A stretch of 64,000 nt of DNA, taken from the NCBI GenBank assembly GCA_964020085.1, contig OZ026608.1:8863679-8927678 (forward strand), written 5' to 3'. Shown piece by piece: positions 1-10,297 of this stretch (within the stretch, counting starts at the first letter, position 1; each line of letters begins with the position of its first letter). Source of the DNA: Micromussa lordhowensis (lineage: Eukaryota; Cnidaria; Anthozoa; Scleractinia; Lobophylliidae). The notes beneath the pieces were generated by a model. That model had not been told where the DNA came from and did not search any database. It saw nothing but the letters and a program-made list of their open reading frames with translations. Position numbers and translations under genes: made by a program.

Positions 1-1160
1 TGATTTCAAACATGGAATTGTTCGACTTGAACACTCGATCCTTTAATCCAAACATGCATTTCTTTCATTGAAACATGCATATCATGAATCCCTAGAGTCT
101 ATACTTCAGTTCAAACATGCAATTCGTATATTTAAACGTTCCATAGTTTAGTTCGAACATTACATCCTTTAATTCAAACATGCAATTCTTCATTTCTGAC
201 AATCAATCCTGGAAGTCGAACATTCAAACCCTCAATTGGAAGACGCGTTTCCTCAACTCAAGCATGCAGTCTTCTGACTCAAACACTCAATCCGTCAATT
301 GAAATGTTCAATTCACCGATTCAAACATTCGATTCCCCGATTCAAACATTCAATTCTTCGATTCAAACATTCAATTCTTCGATTCAAACATTCAGTTCTC
401 CAATTCAAACGCTACATTTCGAGAGCAAACGCTTTATTTGTCGTTTAAAATGTTCCGCCCTTTAGTTTCAAGGTTTAAAACTGGGATTGCTCGATCCATA
501 AATTCATTTGCTCAATGCAATTATCCAACACCTCGATTCAAACATTCAGTTCCGCGATTCAAACATTCAGCTACTCGCCAGTAGACTGGGACAGAGTATC
601 GGTCAGTATAAAACATGGACTGCGGACTACGGACTACGGACTACGGACTGGGTATAAAACACGGACTCAGGTATAAAACGCGGACTAAGCATTACGGACT
701 AGTTATAAAATACGGACCGAGCATAACGGACTCGGCATAAAACAAGAAGAAAGGTTCTACATTGAATTAATTCTCGCACTAACGTTTTCATAAATAGAAG
801 CTGCTTGTAATTATAGCGGAGCTCCGGCGGCCGAAGGCCGCCAAGCGGAGCCCCATACCCATATTAGGAAACTGAAGGGAACCCATGAACTGATTTTCTC
901 ATGTGTATCATGGCTAGCGGTATTGCTCGTGGGCGCGTACGCACGACGACGACGACGACGGTGGTGGAGTCGCGCAACATGGCGGCCACAATTGACACGT
1001 AAACCAAAACGACACGTAAACCCTTGGTTTAAAGCGTCCTTTGGACATCCATGTTGCAGTCAATTGACACCTGTCAAAACAAGGAATCCGCTGACCAGTA
1101 TCACGTGACCATATCGCGGGCTCAAGTTCAGGGCTCATCGAGGTCACGTGTTTTTTTTTT

Positions 1161-1391
1161 ACACGTTGCTGTACTTGTGGTGTAGTGACTCCACGGTGAA
1201 CGCATTGTTTTAAATTTTCCGATCACAAAAGCAAGTAATAGTTCTCATTTTCATTTTCCTCTAATTTTTTTGTTCTCTGCTTTCCCAGCCATGCAGTATC
1301 ACATATCTTTTTTTCATACCTTTTCTCATCTTAGAAATTTAAAACAATGCGTTCACCGTGGAGTCACTACACCACAAGTACAGCAACGTGT
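1161..1391. repeat. Nested 57-bp inverted repeat inside the foldback core
   Basis: The 57 bases at 1161-1217 are the reverse complement of 1335-1391. The 117-bp spacer is T-rich and featureless. This second palindrome lies inside the spacer of the large foldback and directly abuts the 5S-like segment. Confidence 0.85.
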
Positions 1392-1490
1392 TTGGTCCGA
1401 ACAGCAAAGTTAAGCCCTGTTCAACGGGGATAGTGCTTGGGTGGGTGACCAAATCTGAATAGCCCGTATTGGAAGAACTGTTTTTTTTTT
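1392..1490 (+). ncRNA. 5S-rRNA-like Pol III unit (3' part) with T10 terminator
   Basis: The stretch resembles the 3' two thirds of eukaryotic 5S rRNA, including an A-box-like 'agttaagccctg' (1408-1419) and a C-box-like 'gcttgggtgggtgacc' (1435-1450), the internal control region bound by TFIIIA in real 5S genes. A run of ten T follows at 1481-1490, a Pol III terminator. The 5' third of 5S rRNA is missing or replaced by the nested inverted repeat. It is more likely a 5S-derived promoter, as in SINE3-type elements, than a working ribosomal gene. Confidence 0.5.
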
Positions 1491-2662
1491 CTTTTTCCCC
1501 TTCCTTTTCCAAGGCGATATCAAGGAGTGCAGAACTGCCATCCTTGTGTAATGTCGTTTCTTCTATTTATCAACTTTTTGTTCCTCATTATGGCCGTATT
1601 TATGTGTATTTATTTAATAACGAATTACATTATCGTATGAATAAACAGCGGGAGATGTCGTTCGAATTCTCCTCAAATCTCTCGACTGTTGATTTTTCAA
1701 AACATTTAATCATCGCTTGGATCATTCGAAAATTCATACAGCTCGTCAATTTTGTGACTTTCAGTGTCTTCTATTTTTTTCTCGGCAATCGAGTATGGCG
1801 GAACCTGTATGAGCGGACACTTTCGGGAAATGAGACTTCTATAATTACAAGCAGCTTCTATTTATGAAAACGTTAGTGCGAGAATTTATTCAATGTAGAA
1901 CCTTTCTTCTTGTTTTATGCCGAGTCCGTTATGCTCGGTCCGTATTTTATAACTAGTCCGTAATGCTTAGTCCGCGTTTTATACCTGAGTCCGTGTTTTA
2001 TACCCAGTCCGTAGTCCGTAGTCCGTAGTCCGCAGTCCATGTTTTATACTGACCGATACTCTGTCCCAGTCTACTGGCGAGTAGCTGAATGTTTGAATCG
2101 CGGAACCGCCGAACTGAATGTTTGAATCGAGGTGTTGGATAATTGCATTGAGCAAATGAATTTATGGATCGAGCAATCCCAGTTTTAAACCTTGAAACTA
2201 AAGGGCGGAACATTTTAAACGACAAATAAAGCGTTTGCTCTCGAAATGTAGCGTTTGAATTGGAGAACTGAATGTTTGAATCGAAGAATTGAATGTTTGA
2301 ATCGAAGAATTGAATGTTTGAATCGGGGAATCGAATGTTTGAATCGGTGAATTGAACATTTCAATTGACGGATTGAGTGTTTGAGTCAGAAGTCTGCATG
2401 CTTGAGTTGAGGAAACGCGTCTTCCAATTGAGGGTTTGAATGTTCGACTTCCAGGATTGATTGTAAGAAATGAAGAATTGCATGTTTGAATTAAAGGATG
2501 TAATGTTCGAACTAAACTATGGAACGTTTAAATATACGAATTGCATGTTTGAACTGAAGTATAGACTCTAGGGATTCATGATATGCATGTTTCAATGAAA
2601 GAAATGCATGTTTGGATTAAAGGATCGAGTGTTCAAGTCGAACAATTCCATGTTTGAAATCA

Positions 2663-3089
2663 AGGATCGAATGTTTGAATCGGCAGTTTGAATTTTGACA
2701 CTAAAAACGCGCCATACACTGCTACCTACTCACTGTTTATCACAGAATAGATAGTGAGTAGCTTAGCCAATCTGAGAACGGCATTCGTGACAGAACGCTA
2801 ATAGATTTATACTAATATGAAATATATTACAAAACATTAGGTTTATGCCAGAGTGATTTTGTTTATACTTGCACTTTGAGAGATGATACAAACCCTTCCA
2901 GCACGAAGAGAACCATAATTATAAAAGTGAAGATTGCTGACTGTATCTTTGGGGATCAAGTTAGAAAACAGAATTTCCAACTTTTCACATGTGAATACTA
3001 TTTTGGTATTTTCATCGGGATTACATTTGGTAGAGATTTAGGATTTTGAGTGTATTGTAACCACTGTATTGCAATCATACCCGACAACA
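2663..3089. other. AT-rich spacer, no gene seen
   Basis: No protein-like frame or RNA gene is visible. A small hairpin (ctactcact...agtgagtag) lies near 2727-2765. Confidence 0.6.
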
Positions 3090-3290
3090 AAATTGTGCAA
3101 GATAATTGGGTTAAATCAACTGAGTTGATAATGTGAATTGGCCACTGTAAAGAGATTCGAAAGCTGACGTTTCGAGCGTTAGCCCTTCGTCGAAGCGAAT
3201 CGAGGAATTGTGGGTTGTGCGTGGTTTATATACAGAAATATGGAGCTACGCTATTGGTTGGTGCCTGGCAACGTGAAAAACAACAGAATA
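3090..3290 (-). repeat. Penelope-type tail repeat with hammerhead-like motif
   Basis: This is the first of several copies in the window (others at 6366-6561, 6957-7068 and 9527-9690) of a repeat running from 'gataatgtgaattggccac' to 'gacgtttcgagcgttagccc'. On the minus strand the core reads TCGACGA, a GGGC/GCTC stem with taac loop, GAAAC and GTC at 3166-3193, flanked by a GCT/AGC stem I. This is the architecture of minimal hammerheads reported in Penelope-like retroelement terminal repeats, but the first two bases of the CUGANGA core are changed, so activity is doubtful. Confidence 0.55.
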
Positions 3291-4205
3291 AATTAGTAGA
3301 ACGAAAAGAGTTCGTTTATACCGTGAGGATTAAGAGTGCCGTTTTTTTTTTAAATTTCTTCCGTGTGGGAGTCCCCAACTAAGAAAGGACATAATGATTT
3401 AGAACAATGTCTTGAATTTCTGAATAAGGTAGAAAAGAATAATTATCCCTGAATGCCACCAAAAAACACAAAAGACAGTTCTTTTACATGATCAAGATTT
3501 TCGGTGGCTCCCCTGAAATCTGCCCATGAAATAATGCCTCTATTTTCATCATCAAACCATTATACAGCTCTGTTGATGCAATCTTATTTCGGGTTGAAAC
3601 TACAATATTGTCCAAAATTTGCCTCACATGTTAGATTAATTTCATTAGTAAGATTGAGAACATTTCAAAAAATATCTGAGGAGCTCCTCTTTTAAGCTTA
3701 GCTAAATCTATATATTAGTCTTTGTTAAATACTAAGGGCTCCAATTTAATTTCTTGACATAGTTCAGCCTCGTTCCCAGAGCCCGCGTTGCCTAGTCCAG
3801 CGGAATAGTTTCAATCGTGCCATGCGCTTTCAATATTCAGCGTTGTTATGTTAGTAGCTTGACCAGAGACTAAATATGTCGTAAACAAATTATCACCCGT
3901 TAAGACAGGGAAGTAGTGAAAGTTGTCGAGTCTTTCAACTCAGATATTCTTTATTCTCAAAACCTATTTACATCAATTTGTTTGAACCCTCCAAAATGGT
4001 AGTGACGCTTCAAAGTTAGACAACAAGGAAGTTCCAAAAATAAAGGGAAATAATTTCACATCGTCACTGAAAGAAGACAGAAAAGCAGTGTTGAAGAAGG
4101 CATTTCCAGCAAATGAGTGACTAACTGCAAGGGACCGCATACGATAAGCGCTGCCAACGTAGGATTTGCAAGAGACCTGATCAGCCCCCAAAAAAAGTTT
4201 AAAGA

Positions 4206-4303
4206 CAATAGACTGCAAAGCTGATACTACCTGAAAAAGGTTTCTTGTCATGATGGCGTCTCGAAACGTTTTTCACGTAGTATCAGCCTTGCAGTCTATT
4301 GCC
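4206..4303. repeat. Inverted repeat, 24-bp arms
   Basis: The sequence aatagactgcaaagctgata at 4208 onward returns in inverse form at about 4280-4303 with few changes. The loop contains 'gatggcgtctcgaaacg', which resembles the GAAAC side of Penelope-type tails. The minus-strand open frame 3973-4251 overlaps the left arm and is not convincing as a gene. Confidence 0.5.
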
Positions 4304-4384
4304 ATTTCCAGCAAACTTTGTTTGATAAATATCAGACGGCTTAAGTAGGTAAGAAAAGTCTGCATACGAGCTAACTGGCTCATC

Positions 4385-4598
4385 AGGCCTTAGCTCATCC
4401 CGGTTTCTGTAGCATGAAGCGAGTAGGACTATTTCTACTCCCTGTTGGATGAGATGCTAGTCCATCGCTTGGTTACCCCCAGCATTAAATATACACCTGG
4501 TTGGGGAGATTCACCGTGAGAGTTATGACCCAGGCCAGGGCTCGAACCCCGACCTCTCGATCCAGAAGCAAACGCACTAACCATGAGACCACCACTTA
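4385..4598 (-). mobile_element. tRNA-derived SINE
   Basis: On the minus strand a tRNA-like head begins near 4598 with an A-box-like TGGTTAGTGCG (about 4575-4585) and a perfect B-box GGTTCGAGC (4540-4548), the two internal Pol III promoter elements, spaced as in tRNA genes. A unique tail of about 150 bp follows. The cloverleaf does not close, so this is a SINE copy, not a tRNA gene. No poly-A or clear target duplication was found. Confidence 0.65.
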
Positions 4599-5451
4599 TT
4601 TAACCAGTAGAACAAAACATTGCAACATAGTGGGTATAGTATAGTGGAACTGAAGAGCTCGCGATCAGCGATTGAAGCGAGATGATAGGGACCTTAAGCA
4701 ATGATAACGGCGATGCCAAGGACGACGCCTAGAAAAAAATGAATTTATATTTTACCGTCGAATTTCGCAGACGCCTAGATCTGTTCAGTACGTCTATCAG
4801 ACACAAAACTTGCTCAAGCCAGCGTTCAATTCCGAAAAAAAAAACGAAAAAATAGCTTCCGTCGTTCACGTTCTCCAAAATACGCTTAATCCACGTTGTT
4901 ATTTTGCAGAAGACGGCTAAGAAATGTACAATGATCTACAACGCACGTGCACAGCCACTGTTCTGGTCATTAACCTTTTTGTTTTGTGGCGTTCTCGTTG
5001 CCGTTGCCGTCGTGGTTTGTTTGAGATCCCTAATAACCTTGGTCAGAAGACTGGTTCTATCAAGCCTGTTCGCAGCACACTCGTACCAGGTTTCTGATCA
5101 AGTAAACCCGTAGGCTCTGGGTACCATTTTCTCTGTTAGCAAAGCAACTCGCCGCTGACCGAGAGGTCTACGGTCTCAGGATTCCTGCAAACAATCGTCT
5201 TGACTTACCTCTAGGGATATAGGGAGTGGTCACGCCTGCTGTTGACGTCAAAGATATTTGAGGTGTGAGGCGAGGTGCATCATGCATTGGGACACTGACG
5301 TACTCGTAGGAATCGTTCCTGGACACAGAAAAAAAACTATGGTCAACAACAGCAACAATACCTTTATTTGCATATCCATAGCGATTACAATATTGCTTTT
5401 TTACAATTGCTTTTTTACAATAACTGCAGAAATTCTCGCGCGCTCATTGGT

Positions 5452-5482
<31 letters not shown>

Positions 5483-5550
5483 GTCAATTTATAATTTATG
5501 CGACGCGTCAGCGATCGAGGGCGGACAATTGGACAATTTGTTATCGTAAA
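4599..5550. other. Spacer, no gene seen
   Basis: Short open frames at 4904-5113 and 5258-5470 show low-complexity or composition-driven peptides and no recognisable motif. I see no RNA gene. Confidence 0.5.
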
Positions 5551-5719
5551 AAACAAATTGACGTTAGTTTTTTATGCGTTTGTCCTGTTATTGACAATGA
5601 ATTTCGTCATCACATTGTCAAAGTAGACTGCGGATCCACAGCTACTTAGACAATGTTATGGCGAAATTCATGATCAATAACAGGACAGACGCATGAAAAA
5701 CGGACGTCCATTTGTTAAT
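5551..5719. repeat. MITE-like inverted repeat
   Basis: Arms of about 70 bp (5551-5619 and 5649-5719) are inverse copies with scattered mismatches and share 'cctgttattga' and 'gaatttcg'. A short inner stem (aagtag/ctactt) closes the loop. This fits a small non-autonomous DNA transposon; flanking target duplications are not clear. Confidence 0.55.
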
Positions 5720-6365
5720 TTTTTTAAAAAACAATGAAGAAAATTAATAACGAATACAATTCAGCTGAACAATTTTGATGTGATAAAATTAAAACTATCA
5801 CGTAATACAAAACGCGAAGAAAATTTAACCAACAGTAAATTAGCTAAATAATCAAAAGAATTCATCAATATTTTGATAGTTTCTGTAGTGGTGGTTTGTC
5901 AAACATTAGACAGCTGTAAGTAAATTTTGATTAAAGAAGGTTTCTCTCAATGAGGTCAAGTCGGGCAGTAAAAGAGAAAGTGAATTTTATCTTCAAGGTT
6001 AATTGACAGGCATACCGGCCGCATATTCTTTGTTCACGAGGGATTTGTTCATCTCGGCCCATCTCGATCATCAGTTCTAATTTTACTAGAGCTTCCCTTC
6101 AGTTTTTTTTTTGCTTGTATGATTAAGATAGTGGGAAGTTCTATATTGATTCTTAAAAATGTTGTAAAATTCTAGCTTCTTAGAGTGTTGTACAATGTTC
6201 TCTCAGTAGGAAATATACTTTTGTTTCATAAGATTGTTTTAATGATTGATCTTATTTTCATCTGAAGTGTCAAGATTAAAATTATTGAACACAACTATAT
6301 TCATGAGAATAAAGGGGGTAAGTTTCTAAAGAAACTGTGTTGCTGCGTCGGTGGGGAGTATTACA

Positions 6366-6561
6366 AGATAATTTGGTTTTACCAACCTAGTTGGTAATGT
6401 GAATTGGCCACCTTAAAGAGATTCGAAAGCTGACGTGTCGAGAGCATTAGCCCTTCGTCGAACTTCGACGAAGGGCTAACGCTCTCGAAACGTCAGCTTT
6501 CGAATCTCTGTACGGTGGCAAATTCACATTATCAACTCAGTTGATAAGACCAAATTATCTT
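6366..6561. repeat. Head-to-head pair of Penelope-type tail repeats (palindrome)
   Basis: Left arm 6366-6462 and right arm 6463-6561 are near-perfect inverse copies of the same repeat as at 3090-3290, meeting at the hammerhead-like core with almost no spacer (ttcgtcgaa/cttcgacgaa). Each arm has its own core, pointing in opposite directions. Confidence 0.75.
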
Positions 6562-6599
6562 ATATTCGTGGATTAGAGTAAAAACTTCTTTTTCCAACC

Positions 6600-7660
6600 A
6601 AGTTACTGTTTTAATTAAAGTTTGATAGCGCAAGAACACATTTCATAACGCTATTTCCGCGTGAGTTCAAGAATCGTGATTTAAAATAAAAGATAGGCTT
6701 ATGAAGAGAATAATGCATCTCCTCTACATGCACGTCTGAGTACATAAATTGCGAGAGAGCTGGTAATGAGAACCCAGCTTCGTTCCCAGTGTGCTCTCTA
6801 TCGAGAAAGAGATTTATCGAGACGTAGAGAGGAGTTTGATGAGAACCAGGCCCTCCTCGTGCAAATAACCCTAGGATTAACCTACCTGTAGCTATGTTAA
6901 AATACCTTTTCCTGGAATAGTTGTCCATCAGAAAAAGTTCAGCTACAATTTTGCAAACGACGAAGGGCTAACGCTCTCGAAACGTCAGCTTTCGAATCTC
7001 TTTACGGTGGCCAATTCACATTATCAACTCAGTTGATAAAACCAAATTATCTCATATTCATGAGATTAGAGTAAAAACTTCTTTTTCCAACCGAGTAGAG
7101 ATCTACAGACATTAGGAATATTTGTTTCAACAGAGATTCGTCGTCTTTGTTTTTGAGATATAGAATATAGTTGAGAATGTTGTTATTAGTATTAATAAAG
7201 AGAGGAAATCGACCAAGTTCAACCCTACATGCCAAGTTAGAAGCCATATGGTTTGTTTCTAAATAGCGTTTGCAAAAGCGTAGCTGAACTTTTTCTGATG
7301 GACAACTGTTTCAGGTGAAGGTATTTTAAAACAGCTACACGTAGGTTAATCCTTGGGTTATTTGCACGAGAAGGGCCTGGTTCTCATTAAACTCCTCTCT
7401 ACGTCGAGAAATAACTATCTCCACCTCTAGTTCTTTCTCTACCTCGATAAATCTCTTTCTCGAGAAAGAGCACACTGGGAACGAGGTTGGGTTCTCATTA
7501 CCAGCTCTCTTGCAACTTATGTACTCAGACGTAAAGGAGATGATTCTCTTCGTAAGCCTATCTTTTATCTTTTATTTTAAATCACGATTCTTGAACTCAC
7601 GCGGGAATGGCGTTATGAAATGTGTTCTTGCGCTATCAAAATTTAATTAAAACAGTAAAA
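6600..7660. mobile_element. Inverted-repeat element with about 350-380-bp arms
   Basis: 6606-6955 is repeated in inverse orientation at 7272-7655 with about 10 percent visible differences and a few indels, for example an insertion near 7405-7440. Between the arms lies another Penelope-type tail repeat (6957-7068, plus-strand core) and a featureless stretch. The open frame 6611-6928 lies within the left arm and has no motif. Confidence 0.7.
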
Positions 7661-8604
7661 ATCTTAGTTCTGCTCAGATCGATAGGTTGCTATGAAAATA
7701 CGAACAATTTTTGTTTTGCATTCTCAACGAATACCTTTTGTAGAGATCATTTTCTAAAGCCGTACTTGAAAGTTGTGCATCCTCCGATGTCATCGTAAAC
7801 TCCGTTTGTAACAATGAGCGGTGTCTGTATGGAAAAAATAGAAACAAGAAATGTCGGTTTCTTACCAACTCAACCATTAAACTTATTACTGCCAGGGACA
7901 AACATCAATTTTGCTTTTTTTAAAAAATGACTGGAGAACAAGACTCACTTCCACCAGCTCTTTTAAAACTCGCTGAGCATGGAATGCCGCATAGACGCTC
8001 TCGGGTGCGACGAGACAGTGGTTGGTAGTCGAGCCTAGTGCCGAAGAGCTACCTAGTGTTGTCGTCCAATCAAAAAGGAAAACGAGCAGTAGCGAACAAC
8101 GCCAGCATGACCCGATATGTTGATGTTACGTTGCTCAGCAACTTAAGAAGCAAAAGCAGAAGGGAAAGTGGTGTCTTGAAGACGACATTATCTGCTACTT
8201 GAATCCTGTAACGTTTTATGTAAATTCCCTTATAGATGATATTACCTTTTACGGACGAGGTGTGTTATATAAGCCACAAAACGATGAGTACTACGAGAAA
8301 TGCTGACACAAGCGTTATTACATATACAATAGGGACTCTCACTGGTGTCGGAGATGCTCGATGACCAATACGACTGTCATAGTTGACTGTCTTCACACCG
8401 AGATAGCCGGAGGAAGAAGGATCTATAATTCAGAGACAAAACAAAAACAATACAGTTTTACCGTGCCTTCTGTTAACTTGTATAAGCACTATTTAACGAA
8501 CAACATTAGCGCCAGGTGGGGTTATTTCACTAATGTAAGCCTACTTGCAATACAGGTTTCCATTCTCTATAGTTGAGGCAAGCATGCTTGAATATTACCT
8601 GAAA
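7661..8604. other. Spacer, no gene seen
   Basis: Several short frames occur on both strands (for example 7674-7901 and 8361-8576) without family motifs or consistent composition. I cannot support a gene here. Confidence 0.5.
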
Positions 8605-8804
8605 TAAGTTTAGATCATCTTCGGAGACCCAGGGGCAGCTAGTCGGGACAATGTGATATTAGTTTTACATCAAGAAGCGTTCGAATTCCTTCCCGCTGAT
8701 TGGCGAGAAAAACATTTTTCTCCCACTCTTGATGTAAACTTTCGCCCGAAAATATCGCATCGTCCCGACTAGCTGTCCCTGGGTGTCCGAGGGTAAGTTT
8801 AGAT
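8605..8804. mobile_element. 178-bp MITE with 11-bp target duplication
   Basis: The 11-mer taagtttagat occurs at 8605-8615 and again at 8794-8804. Between them the ends are imperfect inverted repeats of about 30 bp sharing tcgga-n-acccaggg-n-cagctagtcgggac. An 11-bp duplication is within the range of Mutator-like elements. The interior includes 'gatgtaaa' inverse motifs and no coding capacity. Confidence 0.75.
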
Positions 8805-9526
8805 ACGCAATTTTTTTATGAGATTTTGAAGTGCCAGTTTCAATCGATTTGTGCCATTGCGGAGGACGTTTGTTGAATCACGGATTGAATTGTGTGGCTT
8901 CCCTGTGCCCTTTGTTTGGAAAAAACTGAGTGGTCTTCTAGAAAAGAAATCTAGACAAACGTATTGGAAAGCATATTCAGTACGATTATCAATACAATAT
9001 ACTTACCAGTCAGAGCTTCTCTTTGGATGTCTCGGTGAAATACATTGTCGGAGTAGACATCATAATACTCTTGGCCATTACCTAGAAGGCGGTATCAATG
9101 CACTGGTTTGTAAACATTCACTACGCAATAAACAGTTAAAAAACAATGCATCAAAGAAATTCAAAATGAGCTTATTCAAACCTTTCTGTGAATGAAAAAA
9201 AACAAAGACGGCCAATAAGATAAGTTCCTTCGGTCGCATTTCAAGAAATCTATTCGCCGTATTATTAATATTCAATTAGATTTGTTTCTCGACTTTGCAT
9301 TTTGAGATCCGTTTTTTAGGTGTAAATATTCACGAAGAAATACTTCTCACTTCGCAAATGCAAAAACCGTTAACTGTCCTAGCGCGCAAGGTGGCGTTTA
9401 TGACGTGCTAAGGTCGCTCCTGGTTGGTCAAAAAATACATTTGCGCTCGCTCGCGTAAGATTCCATTCGCGAGCGCGAGCTGAAGTGAAACAAGCAGCTA
9501 CGAACAGGTTAATTTATTTTATAAAG
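8805..9526. other. Spacer, no supported gene
   Basis: Open frames 8851-9195 (plus) and 9078-9275 (minus) overlap each other and show no known domain. Confidence 0.5.
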
Positions 9527-9532
9527 GGGGCA

Positions 9533-9569
<37 letters not shown>

Positions 9570-9690
9570 TATTACAAGATAATTTGGTTTTATCAACTAG
9601 GTTGATAATGTGAATTGGCCACCGTAAAGAGATTCGGAAGCTGACGTTTCGAGCGTTGGCCCTTCGTCGGAGCAAATGGCGTGATGACGT
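9527..9690 (-). repeat. Penelope-type tail repeat with hammerhead-like motif
   Basis: This copy shares its start 'aagtttctaaagaaactgtg' with the copy near 6330. The minus-strand core is CCGACGA, GGGC-caac-GCTC, GAAAC, GTC at about 9642-9669. It sits just downstream of the truncated GPCR at 9770 and may mark the event that removed that gene's 3' half. Confidence 0.5.
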
Positions 9691-9769
9691 ATTCTGTACC
9701 ACGGCTTACAGCTTATTCAACAAACTTCCGGAAAATATCTACGAAAGTTATGACCCTAACCATAGCACT

Positions 9770-10297
9770 TTAATGGCAGACGGAAAAAACAAAATAAAAG
9801 TGATACACAAATATTGAAGACCCATATGTGCTTATCTTGCTTGAGATAAGCGCAAATTTCAATGGAAAAACCACGGCGACAAATCTATCAACTGCTATCC
9901 ACACCAAGCTTTGAACAGAAACAATAAGAGACACCAAGCTTGCAAAATAAAACAACTTGCACAATGTCAATCCTAAGATTCCACCTACGTGCCAATACCA
10001 CGAGTCAGTGACTATTTTAGTTATTTGATCAGGAATTACAACCAGTGGGAAAAGCAGATCTGAGACAGCCATGTTCACGACAAAATAGTTCATTGTCTTT
10101 CGTAAATCTCGACGCTTGTAAACGATGATGATGACAAAGATGTTACCGAAAAAACTACCCAGTAGAATAAAAGAAAATGCGCAAACCTTAGAAATTCTCT
10201 GTGCATTCGATTCAACATCGAAACATGTCCGGTTCTGTTGCCCAAGTGTAGTTTCATTGCCAGTTACTGAGATTGTTTTGTTGTTTTCCAATGACAT
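9770..10297 (-). pseudogene. Class A GPCR, 3' half lost
   Basis: 175 residues match the N-terminal half of the intact receptor at 48019-49140 almost residue for residue: N-glycosylation sites, TM1 with GN, TM2 with NMAVSD, the TM3 cysteine (TLCKL) and AVDRF in place of DRY. Similarity stops after the second intracellular loop (SSKI, about 9832). The remaining codons to the stop are unrelated sequence, and TM4-TM7 are absent. The 5' flank is duplicated with the flank at 49141 onward. A truncated receptor could be translated, but it lacks the bundle needed to signal. Confidence 0.85.

Larger units (their letters stand above)
1..2662. mobile_element. Foldback element with about 0.82-kb inverted arms
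   Basis: Positions 1-816 reappear in inverse orientation at 1839-2662, nearly base for base; one visible difference is an 8-bp insertion in the right arm near 2107. The left arm begins at or before the window edge, so the outer end is not seen. The arms are built from short tandem motifs: a roughly 20-bp unit around 'gattcaaacattcaatt' in the outer part and 'cggact..tataaaa' units in the inner part. No transposase frame is visible, so this is a non-autonomous foldback element. The open frame 1469-1867 crosses into the right arm and has no protein-like features. Confidence 0.85.

Noticed and set aside
1392..1490. Functional 5S rRNA gene
   Set aside because: The 5' third is missing and several conserved positions differ; it sits inside a foldback repeat.
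1469..1867. 132-residue plus-strand open frame
   Set aside because: It spans T-rich core and inverted arm of the foldback element and shows no domain.
4530..4598. tRNA gene
   Set aside because: A- and B-boxes are present but acceptor and anticodon stems do not close; this is a SINE head.
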